A DNA stretch of 40,057 bases from Candidatus Woesearchaeota archaeon (GCA_018302545.1 JAGVZM010000003.1:1-40057); one strand, 5' to 3'; shown: positions 1 through 7,645, counted from the first letter of the stretch. Translations and numbers: made by a program. The notes: generated from the letters alone by a model not told the origin.

Positions 1-1023
1 CTTTCAGGAAGAAGAGCATGTATAGTTCATATTTATACTCAATCAGGACTTCCAAATACAGAAGCATTTGCAAGAATATTGATCATGGCAGATGCAGCAG
101 AAAGAGCAGGAGCAAGAGAGGTTTATTTAATATTAGCCCAAAATATTTTTGATAGGCAAGATATAGATCCAAGAGAGAGGGAGCATGAAGAATATAAAAG
201 CTTTTCACCAGGAAGAAAAAGAAAAATAGAAGTTATGCAAGGTCAGTCCTTCTCTTTGGATGTTGCAGCAAAACACTTTCAAAGGGCAGGCATTAAAAAA
301 ATTTTAACTTTAGATACACATTCAAGGGCTTCTGATGTAAGATATGAAAAAAGATTTCATTCTCCAGATGCTTTCTCTAGTTTAGACCCAACTCTAATCT
401 TTGCCCATTATATGGAAAATTTAGGATTAGAAATAGGAGATAAAGGAAGTAATCTTGTTCTAGTCGCTCCAGATAAAAATGCAAGATCAATAGTAGATAG
501 TTTTTATGAACTATCTGGATTCGAAAATGCAGCGAGAGTTTATTGCAATAAATACAGAGCAAAACCCAACGATCCTTCTAAAGTTGAAGCAGCAGTAGAA
601 GAAACCTCAGATAATTATAATGGAATAGATGGAAGAATAGTTATAGCCATGGATGATATGGGAGATACTCTCGGGACATTAGAAAAAACAGTAGTATCTG
701 GTTTAATGGAACAAGGAAGACCAAAGCAAATACATGCATTATTAACACACTTAATTTTATCAAGACAGAGCGGTTACGAATTAATAGCTCGTAATAAATT
801 AAATGTGCATGGATCAAATAGTCATGCGAACATGGCATTCAAAAAAGATCAACCAGGAACAGACCAAATTTCTGTATTAGATTTTACCCCTTATTTTGCA
901 TGGGCATTAACAGAGCATTTAACAAATGGCACTGCAATTCCAAGGTTTGGAATAGAAGATTTATCAAAAGCAGCAGATTTATATGAAATAGCAAAAAAAG
1001 GAAGGATTATAGACTTCTCTTAA
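1..1023 (+). CDS. Ribose-phosphate pyrophosphokinase-like protein, 5' end missing
   Basis: The reading frame is open from base 1, so the true start lies outside the window; the first in-frame TTG/ATG codons at 79/85 are internal. The protein resembles PRPP synthetase, which makes PRPP from ribose 5-phosphate and ATP. The N-terminal part has the PRPP-synthetase core pattern (SGLPNTEAFARILIMADAAE, then a TLDTHS strand). Near the C-terminus IVIAMDDMGDTLGT matches the PRPP-binding loop of phosphoribosyltransferase folds (usually VVDDxxxTGGT). The loop is non-standard and the canonical RQDRK motif is not evident, so this is a divergent family member and activity is inferred. It ends tail-to-tail with a minus-strand micro-ORF. 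Confidence 0.75.
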   Translation, partial: LSGRRACIVHIYTQSGLPNTEAFARILIMADAAERAGAREVYLILAQNIFDRQDIDPREREHEEYKSFSPGRKRKIEVMQGQSFSLDVAAKHFQRAGIKKILTLDTHSRASDVRYEKRFHSPDAFSSLDPTLIFAHYMENLGLEIGDKGSNLVLVAPDKNARSIVDSFYELSGFENAARVYCNKYRAKPNDPSKVEAAVEETSDNYNGIDGRIVIAMDDMGDTLGTLEKTVVSGLMEQGRPKQIHALLTHLILSRQSGYELIARNKLNVHGSNSHANMAFKKDQPGTDQISVLDFTPYFAWALTEHLTNGTAIPRFGIEDLSKAADLYEIAKKGRIIDFS

Positions 1024-1142
1024 CAAGCAGCCCACTTTTCCTTTGAAATACTTTTAAGCCATTTTCTATAAAGCCTTAAGTCATCTAATCTATTATCTCT
1101 ATTTGTGAATAATCTATTATACCCTCTATATTCATATTCCAT
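1020..1142 (-). CDS. Micro-ORF, 40-aa basic protein (second of a coupled pair)
   Basis: A 40-codon ORF begins MEYEYRGYNR and ends KEKWAAC. A purine-rich GGGGGTGGAG ribosome-binding site lies just upstream of its ATG. The start lies inside the end of the upstream micro-ORF (11-nt overlap), which suggests translational coupling. The composition is rich in Arg, Lys and aromatic residues. I recognise no family. Strong ribosome-binding site, overlap and codon use make translation likely, but the ORF is short. It could be a viral or plasmid-type small protein. Confidence 0.5.
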   Translation of the reverse strand: MEYEYRGYNRLFTNRDNRLDDLRLYRKWLKSISKEKWAAC

Positions 1143-1266
1143 GAACTCCACCCCCTAATGACTTAATTAAATAAGACCTGCTTGCGACCCGCCCATACCG
1201 CTCCCAATGCTCAACTCTTTTCTTCTTAATCTCTAACTCTTTTTCATTTCGGCTATCTACCACCAT
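1132..1266 (-). CDS. Micro-ORF, 44-aa basic protein (first of a coupled pair)
   Basis: A 44-codon ORF begins MVVDSRNEKELEIKKKRVEH and ends GGGVHGI. An almost perfect Shine-Dalgarno, AGGAGGTGG, sits right before the ATG, stronger than for most genes here. It uses CGG, CGA, AGG and GGG codons that the neighbours avoid and is clearly more G+C-rich by eye, which suggests recent acquisition. Its stop overlaps the start of the next micro-ORF. No known domain is recognised. Together the two ORFs fill most of the 1024-1372 gap; the rest is A+T-rich leader for the gene at 1373. Confidence 0.5.
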   Translation of the reverse strand: MVVDSRNEKELEIKKKRVEHWERYGRVASRSYLIKSLGGGVHGI

Positions 1267-1372
1267 AACCACCTCCTAATAATATAAAGTAAAACCTTTA
1301 TTAATCAATTATTAAACAGAGATAAGAATTAAATTACATAAACTTTAAAAAGTAAAAATCCCAAAAATTAAT

Positions 1373-2029
1373 ATGATTAGTCTTTATACTATCCCTCTAT
1401 GGTTCTTAAATTATACAATAATCTTAGGATTGGTTTTTACAATAATAACATTATTGGTTGGTTTATACTCAATAAAAATATATAAACTTTCTATGCAAAA
1501 ACAATCAAAGATTTTTGGTGTAGGTTTCTTATTTATTGCTTTTTCATATTTTATTAAAACATTAATGTTATTAATACCCTTCTCAAAATTACATATTGAA
1601 AGAATTATAGACGTTTCTACTTTTAGTGCTTGGACAAGTTTAGGAGCTTATTTGCATATATTATTCTTTCTAACAGGATTAATAACAATATTATATGCAA
1701 CTTTAAATGTAAATAATTTTAGACTATTCTCATTGATATTAGCCTTAACAATTATACCCTTGACACTTTCCACTTTAAAATTACAAGCATTTCACATCTT
1801 AGCTTCTATTTTACTAATTTACATAACAGGTCATTACTTGATGTGTTATTTATCCTATGGCACTAAAAAAAACATACTTGTATTTTTAGCATTTTTATCT
1901 TTATTATTTGTAAATATAGACTTAATATTCTCTCAACATAGTGGTATATATTATGTTTTAGGAGATTTACTGAGTTTTATTGCATACGGATTAATATTAA
2001 TAAAATTGATTTTGATAACCAAAAAATGA
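1373..2029 (+). CDS. Seven-TM membrane protein of unknown function
   Basis: This 218-residue protein is almost entirely hydrophobic. Seven candidate membrane helices are visible, roughly residues 10-35, 48-70, 86-108, 117-137, 140-160, 165-185 and 192-214, joined by short loops. I see no catalytic motif. The stop codon overlaps the start of the winged-helix gene by 4 nt (ATGA), so the two are translationally coupled and probably act together, as a membrane sensor and a regulator or simply as co-expressed proteins. The functional link is inferred from the overlap alone. Confidence 0.7.
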   Translation: MISLYTIPLWFLNYTIILGLVFTIITLLVGLYSIKIYKLSMQKQSKIFGVGFLFIAFSYFIKTLMLLIPFSKLHIERIIDVSTFSAWTSLGAYLHILFFLTGLITILYATLNVNNFRLFSLILALTIIPLTLSTLKLQAFHILASILLIYITGHYLMCYLSYGTKKNILVFLAFLSLLFVNIDLIFSQHSGIYYVLGDLLSFIAYGLILIKLILITKK

Positions 2030-2301
2030 GCAAAAAACGTGAGAGGCTTGAAGTTATCTATGATATCCTCAAAGCCATACAGGAAAAGAATGGAAAAATT
2101 AAGCCCACACATATACTTTACAAATCAAATCTCTCTCATCAAATGATGAATGAATATTTAAAAGAATTAATTGATGGAAATTTTGTAATTGAAAAACAGG
2201 ATAAAAAAGGCAAGACCTACGAACTAACTCAAAAAGGTTTTGATTACTTAAATAAATACAAGGTGATTGTTGAATTTGTAGAAAGTTTTGGTTTGAGTTA
2301 A
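2026..2301 (+). CDS. Winged helix-turn-helix protein (ArnR1-like)
   Basis: This 91-residue protein has the pattern of a small archaeal winged-helix domain: a first helix (LEVIYDILKAIQ), a helix-turn-helix (THILYKSNLSHQMMNEYLKELI) and a wing ending in YELTQKGFDYLNKYK. The K(T)YxLTxKG(xx)FL pattern is typical of the ArnR1/COG3432 family of archaeal transcription regulators. It overlaps the upstream 7-TM gene by 4 nt. Its targets are unknown; the paired membrane gene and the downstream FecR gene are the obvious candidates for its regulon. Confidence 0.75.
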   Translation: MSKKRERLEVIYDILKAIQEKNGKIKPTHILYKSNLSHQMMNEYLKELIDGNFVIEKQDKKGKTYELTQKGFDYLNKYKVIVEFVESFGLS

Positions 2302-2332
2302 TTTTATATATTTGTAACTAGCATTTCTTATA

Positions 2333-3640
2333 ATGCTAAAAAAGAGTTTCTTTATAATAATTCTATTCTTTATTTGTTCATTTAGTGTAAATGCATTAGA
2401 AGGTGCTCCAGAAAATGATGCTACTTTTTATTTAGATACATATAGTAACACCCATAGTGTGGGGTTTAGAGATTTTCCAGGAGAGGAACTTGGCCTAGCT
2501 TCAGGTAATACTGGTTTCTTTATCTCTAATGGTCAGATTATAACACAACTTAGTCAAAATCACTCTTGGGGAAATTGTGATCATCCACCACAAAGGGTTT
2601 GTAAAACTGAAAGAAAATTAACTAGTAGTTATAAGGATGGGCATTTAGAAATGGTTCTTAGAAGTGATACAGAAGTAATTTATAATGGAGATCCAATATG
2701 GCCTTCAGAAAAACCAGTTGTTCCAGGAAAAATAAACTTATTTAGTGAATTAAAATTAGAAGGAGATTTTGATGACACAACTTTATCAAGATTTCAAGGA
2801 AAAGCTACACGTAAATCCTCGACTACTTCAGATTGGCAATGTGCAAAATGGGAAGATAATGATGTTGGCGGAAATTGTGAATTAGATCGTTATATCGCAG
2901 AACCTATAGAAACCGAATCCTATAAATGGTCTGGGTTTATTAAAGCACCAAATCCAAAAGGAGGTATTGCAGTTTTATCAGAAGTTAAAGGGGATGTAGA
3001 GATAAAAAGAGCAAATAGTCAAAATTCTATTCCTGCTAAAGTAGGAGACATAATAAAAAAAGGAGATTTTATACTTACAGGCTTTGAATCTGAAGCTGCA
3101 ATAGATTTTGGTTATTCCAAATTAGAGATATATCAACTTACTCATTTTAGAATAGATGAATTCACAGAAAAGGATAAAATTGCAAAAACACAATTATATT
3201 TAAGAGTTGGAACAATAAAACCAATTTTAAAATATAAAGCTTCTATTAGAGGGGATTTTTCAGTAACAACTCCGACATCCATTTCTAGCATTAGAGGTAG
3301 CGAAATGATTGTAGTCTATAATAATGAAACAAATAAAACAGATATCTTTGTGACTGAAGATAAAGCCTATGTTAAGGGTTTAAATGATGATGTGGAGATT
3401 GAAATAGAAGAAGGTAAAAAAACAAGTGTAGATCAATCAGGAAAATCTTCTAAAATTGAAAGCTTTTCAAGTTCAGAAATACCAAAAAGCCTTACTAAAA
3501 ATTCACAAAAAACTTATGAAGATTCAAAAACTCAAAAAAAAGGTTCATCATTGAAATATATTTTAATAATTATAGGCATAATAATTATACTAATACTATT
3601 TTTTATATTTAAGAATAAAAAAAAGAAAAATAAGAAGTAA
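2333..3640 (+). CDS. Secreted, C-terminally anchored FecR-domain protein
   Basis: This 435-residue protein starts with a signal peptide (MLKKSFFIIILFFICSFSVNA, probable type I cleavage after VNA). A Cys-containing N-terminal region of unknown fold follows to about residue 200. A FecR-like domain runs from about 205 to 330 (VLSEVKGDVEIKR, VGDIIKKGDFILTG, then a SSIRGSEMIV strand). A Ser/Lys-rich stalk follows, and the C-terminus has one membrane helix (about 405-425) and a lysine-rich tail. The layout predicts an extracellular domain anchored by its C-terminus. Bacterial FecR proteins relay signals to sigma factors; no such partner exists in archaea, so the role here is unknown. Confidence 0.75.
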   Translation: MLKKSFFIIILFFICSFSVNALEGAPENDATFYLDTYSNTHSVGFRDFPGEELGLASGNTGFFISNGQIITQLSQNHSWGNCDHPPQRVCKTERKLTSSYKDGHLEMVLRSDTEVIYNGDPIWPSEKPVVPGKINLFSELKLEGDFDDTTLSRFQGKATRKSSTTSDWQCAKWEDNDVGGNCELDRYIAEPIETESYKWSGFIKAPNPKGGIAVLSEVKGDVEIKRANSQNSIPAKVGDIIKKGDFILTGFESEAAIDFGYSKLEIYQLTHFRIDEFTEKDKIAKTQLYLRVGTIKPILKYKASIRGDFSVTTPTSISSIRGSEMIVVYNNETNKTDIFVTEDKAYVKGLNDDVEIEIEEGKKTSVDQSGKSSKIESFSSSEIPKSLTKNSQKTYEDSKTQKKGSSLKYILIIIGIIIILILFFIFKNKKKKNKK

Positions 3641-3674
3641 GATTAATAAATTCTTTACCATATCTAAAAATTAT

Positions 3675-3767
3675 GGGCAGGTAATTCAGCCTGGAAACTT
3701 AAAGGTTAGGCAATAGAATGATCGGTTGGCAATCGGTATGCCGTGGGTTCAAATCCCGCCCTGTCCA
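3675..3767 (+). tRNA. tRNA-Ala(GGC) with a 19-nt D-loop intron
   Basis: Acceptor 3675-3681 pairs with 3760-3766 (7 bp) and includes G3-U70, the alanine identity pair; discriminator A3767 is followed by an encoded CCA (3768-3770). D-stem is 3684-3687/3716-3719, anticodon stem 3721-3725/3733-3737 with loop 3726-3732 and anticodon GGC at 3728-3730, and T-stem 3743-3747/3755-3759. The D-loop is 28 nt instead of about 9. Removing 3695-3713 leaves a normal loop and a 74-nt tRNA. The junctions form a bulge-helix-bulge: GCCT 3689-3692 pairs with AGGC 3708-3711, bulges GG^A and AA^T carry the cuts, and an inner hairpin 3696-3699/3704-3707 closes a UAAA loop. Confidence 0.88.
3695..3713 (+). other. Predicted intron of tRNA-Ala (D-loop, about position 19/20)
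   Basis: 19-nt insertion bounded by the predicted cuts after 3694 and after 3713. The 4-bp central helix and two 3-nt bulges match the archaeal splicing-endonuclease substrate, and excision restores the standard loop AGCCTGGTA. Inferred from folding by hand. Confidence 0.8.
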
Positions 3768-3804
3768 CCAAATATTTAAATACGAAATTATAAATTATAA
3801 GTAA

Positions 3805-4236
3805 ATGAAAAAAGAGTGTATATTTTGTAAAATAATTAATAAGAAAAATAAACAAAAAGAAGATATAATTTATGAAGATAAAAAAACAATAGCTCTATTA
3901 GATATTTCTCCTGCATCTAAAAAAGGAGGCCACACTTTAGTTATTCCAAAAAAACATTATGAACTAGTAACTGAAATGCCTGATGAAGATCTAAAAGCAA
4001 TAATGTTCACAATAAGAAAAATATCAAAAGCTTTAATGAGTTTTGCCTTGGGAATGAATATAATCCAAAATAATAAAAAAGTAGCAGGCCAATATATAAA
4101 ACATGTTCATTTTCATCTAGTTCCAAGATTTCCTAAAGATGGAATAACTATTGAAAAATGGACAACTTTTAGGTATAAAGATGAACTACATAGACAAGAA
4201 ATAGCTTCTAAGATCAAAAACCTTTTAAAAGAATAA
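3805..4236 (+). CDS. HIT-family hydrolase
   Basis: This 143-residue protein opens with CIFCKII, the start typical of HIT (histidine triad) proteins with a zinc-binding Cys pair. It has the GGHTLVIPKKHY strand and ends its core with HVHFHLVPR, the HxHxH active-site triad that forms the nucleotidyl-His intermediate. Members hydrolyse nucleoside phosphoramidates or dinucleoside polyphosphates (Hint/Fhit-like). Length and motif order are normal for the family. It lies alone between two tRNA genes; nothing in the context narrows the substrate. Confidence 0.9.
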   Translation: MKKECIFCKIINKKNKQKEDIIYEDKKTIALLDISPASKKGGHTLVIPKKHYELVTEMPDEDLKAIMFTIRKISKALMSFALGMNIIQNNKKVAGQYIKHVHFHLVPRFPKDGITIEKWTTFRYKDELHRQEIASKIKNLLKE

Positions 4237-4252
4237 TTTTAACAAATTTTAT

Positions 4253-4325
4253 GCCTCTGTCGTCTAGCGGTCAGGACACGAGTTTCATAAGCTCGATATC
4301 GCAGGTTCAATTCCTGCCAGAGGCA
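4253..4325 (+). tRNA. tRNA with CAT anticodon (elongator Met, or Ile2), no intron
   Basis: Acceptor 4253-4259 pairs with 4318-4324 (7 bp, G1-C72), with discriminator A4325. The anticodon stem CGAGT/GCTCG encloses loop TTCATAA, anticodon CAT. The T-arm is GCAGG/CCTGC around TTCAATT. The 73-nt gene has normal arms and no insertion. G1-C72 argues against the initiator tRNA (archaeal initiators usually have A1-U72). Elongator Met and Ile2 (a C34-modified isoleucine tRNA) cannot be told apart reliably by eye. CCA is not encoded; the dcd gene on the other strand ends at the next base. Confidence 0.9.
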
Positions 4326-4880
4326 CTATTTTTTAATTTCCCAATTACTAACAATTGGTTTTCCATTATCATTTTTATCATATCTTTTCCAAGAAATGTA
4401 ATCAAAAGAAGCAGGAGTTTTTAACTCAAAGACAACAGCTCTTGCAACCCTCATCTTATGATATATCTTAACATCATTTGGCCCATTATTTTTAATCTCC
4501 AAAGCGCAGATCTTAGGCTCTTGTCCAGTATCTAAGATCATGGCAGATTGAACAACACTTATCCCTAATCTGGCTAAAGTACTTCTCCCCTCAAGCATCA
4601 TACTTAATTTATTAGAAATTCCAATCTTTTCATATATTTGGCCAATAATAAACTCTCCAGATTTTAATAAATAAGATTCACTATCTTTAATTTTAATTTC
4701 CTCATAATCAGGCAATTCATTCTTAGAAGTATCAACAACTCTTCCATTTGCTTTAGGTCTAAATAAAGTATCTCCTAAATGAAAAGTCAAACCAGCAGGC
4801 CTAATATTTGTTTCATCAAAAGGATCAATAATTAAATCTTTATTTTTAATTGCTTCTAAAATATCAAGATTAGACAACAT
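4326..4880 (-). CDS. dcd: dCTP deaminase / dUTPase-family protein
   Basis: This 184-residue protein matches the dCTP deaminase family, which forms dUTP for thymidylate synthesis. The conserved core EGRSTLARLG lies at 98-107, with the Ser and Arg that bind the triphosphate. CALEIKNNG (about 125-133) carries the glutamate corresponding to the catalytic Glu of Dcd (E128). An N-terminal IRPAGLTFHLGD segment matches the nucleotide-binding strand (usually QPASxDLRLG). The usual AHRIDPGW segment is replaced by AMILDTGQEP, so substrate preference, and whether it is deaminase only or bifunctional deaminase/dUTPase, is open. Its 3' end abuts tRNA-Met(CAT). Confidence 0.85.
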   Translation of the reverse strand: MLSNLDILEAIKNKDLIIDPFDETNIRPAGLTFHLGDTLFRPKANGRVVDTSKNELPDYEEIKIKDSESYLLKSGEFIIGQIYEKIGISNKLSMMLEGRSTLARLGISVVQSAMILDTGQEPKICALEIKNNGPNDVKIYHKMRVARAVVFELKTPASFDYISWKRYDKNDNGKPIVSNWEIKK

Positions 4881-4915
4881 AAAAATCTAAGAAAATATTA
4901 AGTATTAAAAACTAT

Positions 4916-6601
4916 CTAATAGATCATATTTCCATTTCTAAGTTGATCAACTAATCTATCATAATCTTCCTTACCATCTTTTCTAATCTTCTTAACATTC
5001 AATCCATTTAATGAAGCAACAATTTTATCACTTGCTAAGATCTCAGGAAGATTTACAAAGTCTGCCCCAATTTTATAAAGTTCCAGATAATCCATTGCAT
5101 TCTTAACCGTAACAAAAACAGTGCATTTTCTATTTTCCCCTTTGAATGCATTTACAATTATCTTATTTGCATCTAATTCTGTAATTGTAGAAATTAAAAT
5201 TTTAGGTTTGAGTTTAGCCAATTCTTCTATAATTTCAATATCATTTATATCTGCATAAACAGTGTCAACACCAATATTATTTAACCTTTTAACTAATTCA
5301 GGATTAAAATCCACAACTAAAATTTTTTTATTTTTTATTTTATCCACAATATTATATCCAATACGATGACAACCAAATAAAATTATATCATATTTTTTCT
5401 TTTTATCTCTGTGTGTAAGATTTTCAATTAAATATTTTCTCTCAAAAATCTTTAAAAATCTAGAAAACAAATTAAATATCTTATCTCCATATAGTATTAA
5501 ATATGTTGAACCTGTTATAGTAATTATTCCGACAGTAGTAACCACAATAGAGGCGTCCCTAGATACATGTTGTGCGCTTAAACCAATTGCCATTAATATT
5601 AAAGAAAATTCACTTATTTGAGCTACAGTCAAACCAGCCAAGAAACTAGTTCTACTCCTATATCCCATAACAATCATCAAGAAAAAAACAATTAAGGGAT
5701 TTCCAATTAATATAAATACTGAAAATATTATTATAGGAAATAAAAATGCTTTAAAAGAACTAAATACCATTGTTATACCCAAATTAATAAAAAACATTGC
5801 AATAAAGAAATCTCTTAAAGGTTTTATTTTAGAGCTAATGTCTAAGCCAAATTGAGAGCTAGATAAAGCAAATCCTGCTAAAAATGCCCCAATTTCAACA
5901 CCAAAACCTAAATTCCAACCAATTATAGCGATTAAAAAGCACCAAGCAATTCCTCCTAAGAACAATAATTCCTGGTTTTTAGACACCGAAGAAAAACAAG
6001 GTTTTATAACTAATTTATACAATACATAAACAATTAAAAATAAACCTAGTGCTTTTAATAAAGTTAAAAATAAAACATACCCTAATTCTGTCCCATTACT
6101 TAAACTGCTTATAAAAATCAAAGCCAACACTGCTACAAAATCTTGAATTAATAAAAAACCAACAGCAATCTTACCATATAAAGTATCTAAATCATTTTTA
6201 TCAGTTAATAGTTTAACAATAATAATTGTACTACTAAAAGTTAATGCAACACTAATATAGATAGATTCAAGAGTTCCAAAACTTAAATATTTTGAAATTA
6301 TAAATCCTATGATTGAAGTAAAAACTATCTGTCCCAAACCAGTAACCAAAGAAACCTTTCCTATTTCTTTTAGGTGTTTTGGATTAAGGCTTATACCAAC
6401 TATAAATAATAATAAAGAAACACCAATTTGGGAAAATAAAAATAATTGATCTGATTCATGTATCAATCCTAAAAACATTGGCCCCAATAGTATGCCTGTA
6501 ATAACATATGCAATAATTGCAGGTTGCCTTAAAAATCTAGAGATAAATGCTAATACTGCAGCCACCAAAATTATTAAAGTAAACTCCGCAAAAAAATTCA
6601 T
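4916..6601 (-). CDS. CPA2-type cation/proton antiporter with RCK (TrkA-N) domain
   Basis: This 561-residue protein has about twelve membrane helices (residues 5-390) in the Kef/NapA-type monovalent cation:proton antiporter-2 pattern: PAIIAYVITGILLGP near the N-terminus, then FSSTIIIVKLL and GAFLAGFALSSS. A cytoplasmic Rossmann domain (about 403-530) opens with YDIILFGCHRIGYNI and VVDFNPE, the NAD-binding TrkA-N/RCK pattern that gates Kef proteins. It probably exchanges K+ or Na+ for H+. Upstream lies an orphan IS605-type hairpin. Confidence 0.88.
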   Translation of the reverse strand: MNFFAEFTLIILVAAVLAFISRFLRQPAIIAYVITGILLGPMFLGLIHESDQLFLFSQIGVSLLLFIVGISLNPKHLKEIGKVSLVTGLGQIVFTSIIGFIISKYLSFGTLESIYISVALTFSSTIIIVKLLTDKNDLDTLYGKIAVGFLLIQDFVAVLALIFISSLSNGTELGYVLFLTLLKALGLFLIVYVLYKLVIKPCFSSVSKNQELLFLGGIAWCFLIAIIGWNLGFGVEIGAFLAGFALSSSQFGLDISSKIKPLRDFFIAMFFINLGITMVFSSFKAFLFPIIIFSVFILIGNPLIVFFLMIVMGYRSRTSFLAGLTVAQISEFSLILMAIGLSAQHVSRDASIVVTTVGIITITGSTYLILYGDKIFNLFSRFLKIFERKYLIENLTHRDKKKKYDIILFGCHRIGYNIVDKIKNKKILVVDFNPELVKRLNNIGVDTVYADINDIEIIEELAKLKPKILISTITELDANKIIVNAFKGENRKCTVFVTVKNAMDYLELYKIGADFVNLPEILASDKIVASLNGLNVKKIRKDGKEDYDRLVDQLRNGNMIY

Positions 6602-6653
6602 TTATTCACCTCTTAATAATTTTAAGAAAGAGGTATTAATAAAAGTTTCTTAA

Positions 6654-6686
6654 TGAATCTCCCAACCACAGCAAGTTGTGGGGTAT
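6654..6686 (-). mobile_element. Orphan IS200/IS605-type right-end hairpin (reRNA-like)
   Basis: This 33-nt block matches 26 of 33 positions of the right end of the tnpB relic at 25340-25372. Both fold into a 6-bp hairpin with a 4-nt loop (here 6666-6681). Pair 1 changes from T-A to C-G, and pairs 3 and 6 switch between G-U and Watson-Crick, so the stem is conserved by covariation. No transposase or matching left end lies nearby. It is either a degraded element end or a non-autonomous element. Confidence 0.65.
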
Positions 6687-6712
6687 GATTATAAATGAAA
6701 ATAAAGAAGAAA

Positions 6713-7021
6713 TCACTTCTTTTTCATTGTAATTTCTATAAAACTTACTTTTACATCTTTACCATCTTTATTTTTAAAACCTTCACTTCCAATAATTACA
6801 TGATTATTATCTACATCATCTTCTAAGAAACTATTTTTAGCTCTCTCAACAACATCCACAGCCTTACTGATAAACTTTCCCCTAGCTTTAACTACTACTT
6901 CATTAGCATTCTTTGTTGCAAATTGCATAACTACAGCAGTTACATAATTCATGGGATTTTTATCGCCTATAAATACAGTATTTCCAATATTATCTTTCTT
7001 CTTAATCTCTTCAGCAGTCAT
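6713..7021 (-). CDS. albA: Alba chromatin/RNA-binding protein
   Basis: A 102-residue Alba-family protein. It shows NTVFIGDKNPMNYVTAVVMQ, the conserved N-terminal strand and helix with the IGxKPxxxYV signature (here GDKNPMNYV), then VVVKARGKFISKAVDVVER, the basic helix region. Alba dimers bind double-stranded DNA and RNA and help package archaeal chromosomes. The usual lysine pair of the K16/K17 site is reduced to one Lys followed by Asn-Pro. The gene lies 12 nt downstream of rps17e on the same strand, so the two are probably co-transcribed. Confidence 0.9.
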   Translation of the reverse strand: MTAEEIKKKDNIGNTVFIGDKNPMNYVTAVVMQFATKNANEVVVKARGKFISKAVDVVERAKNSFLEDDVDNNHVIIGSEGFKNKDGKDVKVSFIEITMKKK

Positions 7022-7033
7022 TTTATCACACTC

Positions 7034-7234
7034 CTAAAGTTTAGATTTTGATCTTTTCTTTAATAGATGAGTAATATAACCTGCTACAACATTTCTCAAT
7101 TTTTTAGAATATACATCTGCCAAATCTGTAACAGACTGTTTGTTGTGTTGAAAATCTAATTTAAACTTGTCAGGATATCTATTTAATAAGTTCGTGCCTG
7201 TCCTCTTGATTAAAGTACTTCTAATTCTTCCCAT
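7034..7234 (-). CDS. rps17e: Small-subunit ribosomal protein eS17
   Basis: A 66-residue protein with the full archaeal S17e pattern: MGRIRSTLIKRT, a RYPDKFKLDFQHNKQSV segment, then DVYSKKLRNVVAGYITHLLK. It belongs to the archaeal/eukaryotic small ribosomal subunit and has no bacterial counterpart, which helps fix the domain of life. Length is normal. The C-terminal tail is lysine/serine-rich. It is followed 12 nt later by alba. Confidence 0.95.
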   Translation of the reverse strand: MGRIRSTLIKRTGTNLLNRYPDKFKLDFQHNKQSVTDLADVYSKKLRNVVAGYITHLLKKRSKSKL

Positions 7235-7288
7235 AAAACTTGCAAAAATTGAGGCTTTATAAAGATTGCTAATGCCCCACTCAATCTC

Positions 7289-7645
7289 CTATAATTTGAT
7301 AATATATCCATTATTTGGGTTTCCAGGATCTCCCAGACAGTAATTGTTATAAAAGCCTTTAACCCCATTTCCATTTTTTCCATAAGTAAAATGTATAATT
7401 GCCTCTTTAAATGTTCCTTCAAAAGTTCCAGAAACATTTTGTCTACCAAAAGCACTTGTTAAAGTATCTCCTCCCCAATAAGATCCAATAGCACTATAAT
7501 TTCCTATTTCATTTAAAGGAAAAGTTGGAATTCTTTGTCTACCAACTAACTTTGTATCTATTCTAACTCTCTCTAAATAATCTTCAACATATCTATTTTG
7601 AGCTTCTTTCACTCTTAATTCCAATCCAGATTTTGTATTTACCAT
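7289..7645 (-). CDS. Hypothetical protein, 118 aa
   Basis: I chose the ATG at 7645 (MVNTKSGLEL) over the GTG four codons upstream because it gives a normal start. The protein has a charged helical N-terminus (KEAQNRYVEDYLERVRID) and a Gly/Asn/aromatic-rich C-terminal half (YSAIGSYWGGDTLT, FGRQNVSGTFEGTF, GLGDPGNPNNG-like tail), suggesting a small beta-rich domain. There is no signal peptide or membrane helix and I do not recognise a family. It sits between the Trm-like gene and rps17e on the same strand. Confidence 0.6.
   Translation of the reverse strand: MVNTKSGLELRVKEAQNRYVEDYLERVRIDTKLVGRQRIPTFPLNEIGNYSAIGSYWGGDTLTSAFGRQNVSGTFEGTFKEAIIHFTYGKNGNGVKGFYNNYCLGDPGNPNNGYIIKL

Noticed and set aside
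377-838. Minus-strand ORFs inside the PRPP-synthetase-like gene
   Set aside because: Antisense shadows of a well-supported coding frame.
4253-4325. Initiator tRNA-Met
   Set aside because: The G1-C72 pair is not what archaeal initiators carry; elongator Met or Ile2 is more likely.
7210-7455. 81-aa minus-strand ORF
   Set aside because: It overlaps rps17e and the 118-aa ORF at 7289-7645 in another frame and has no own ribosome-binding site or domain.
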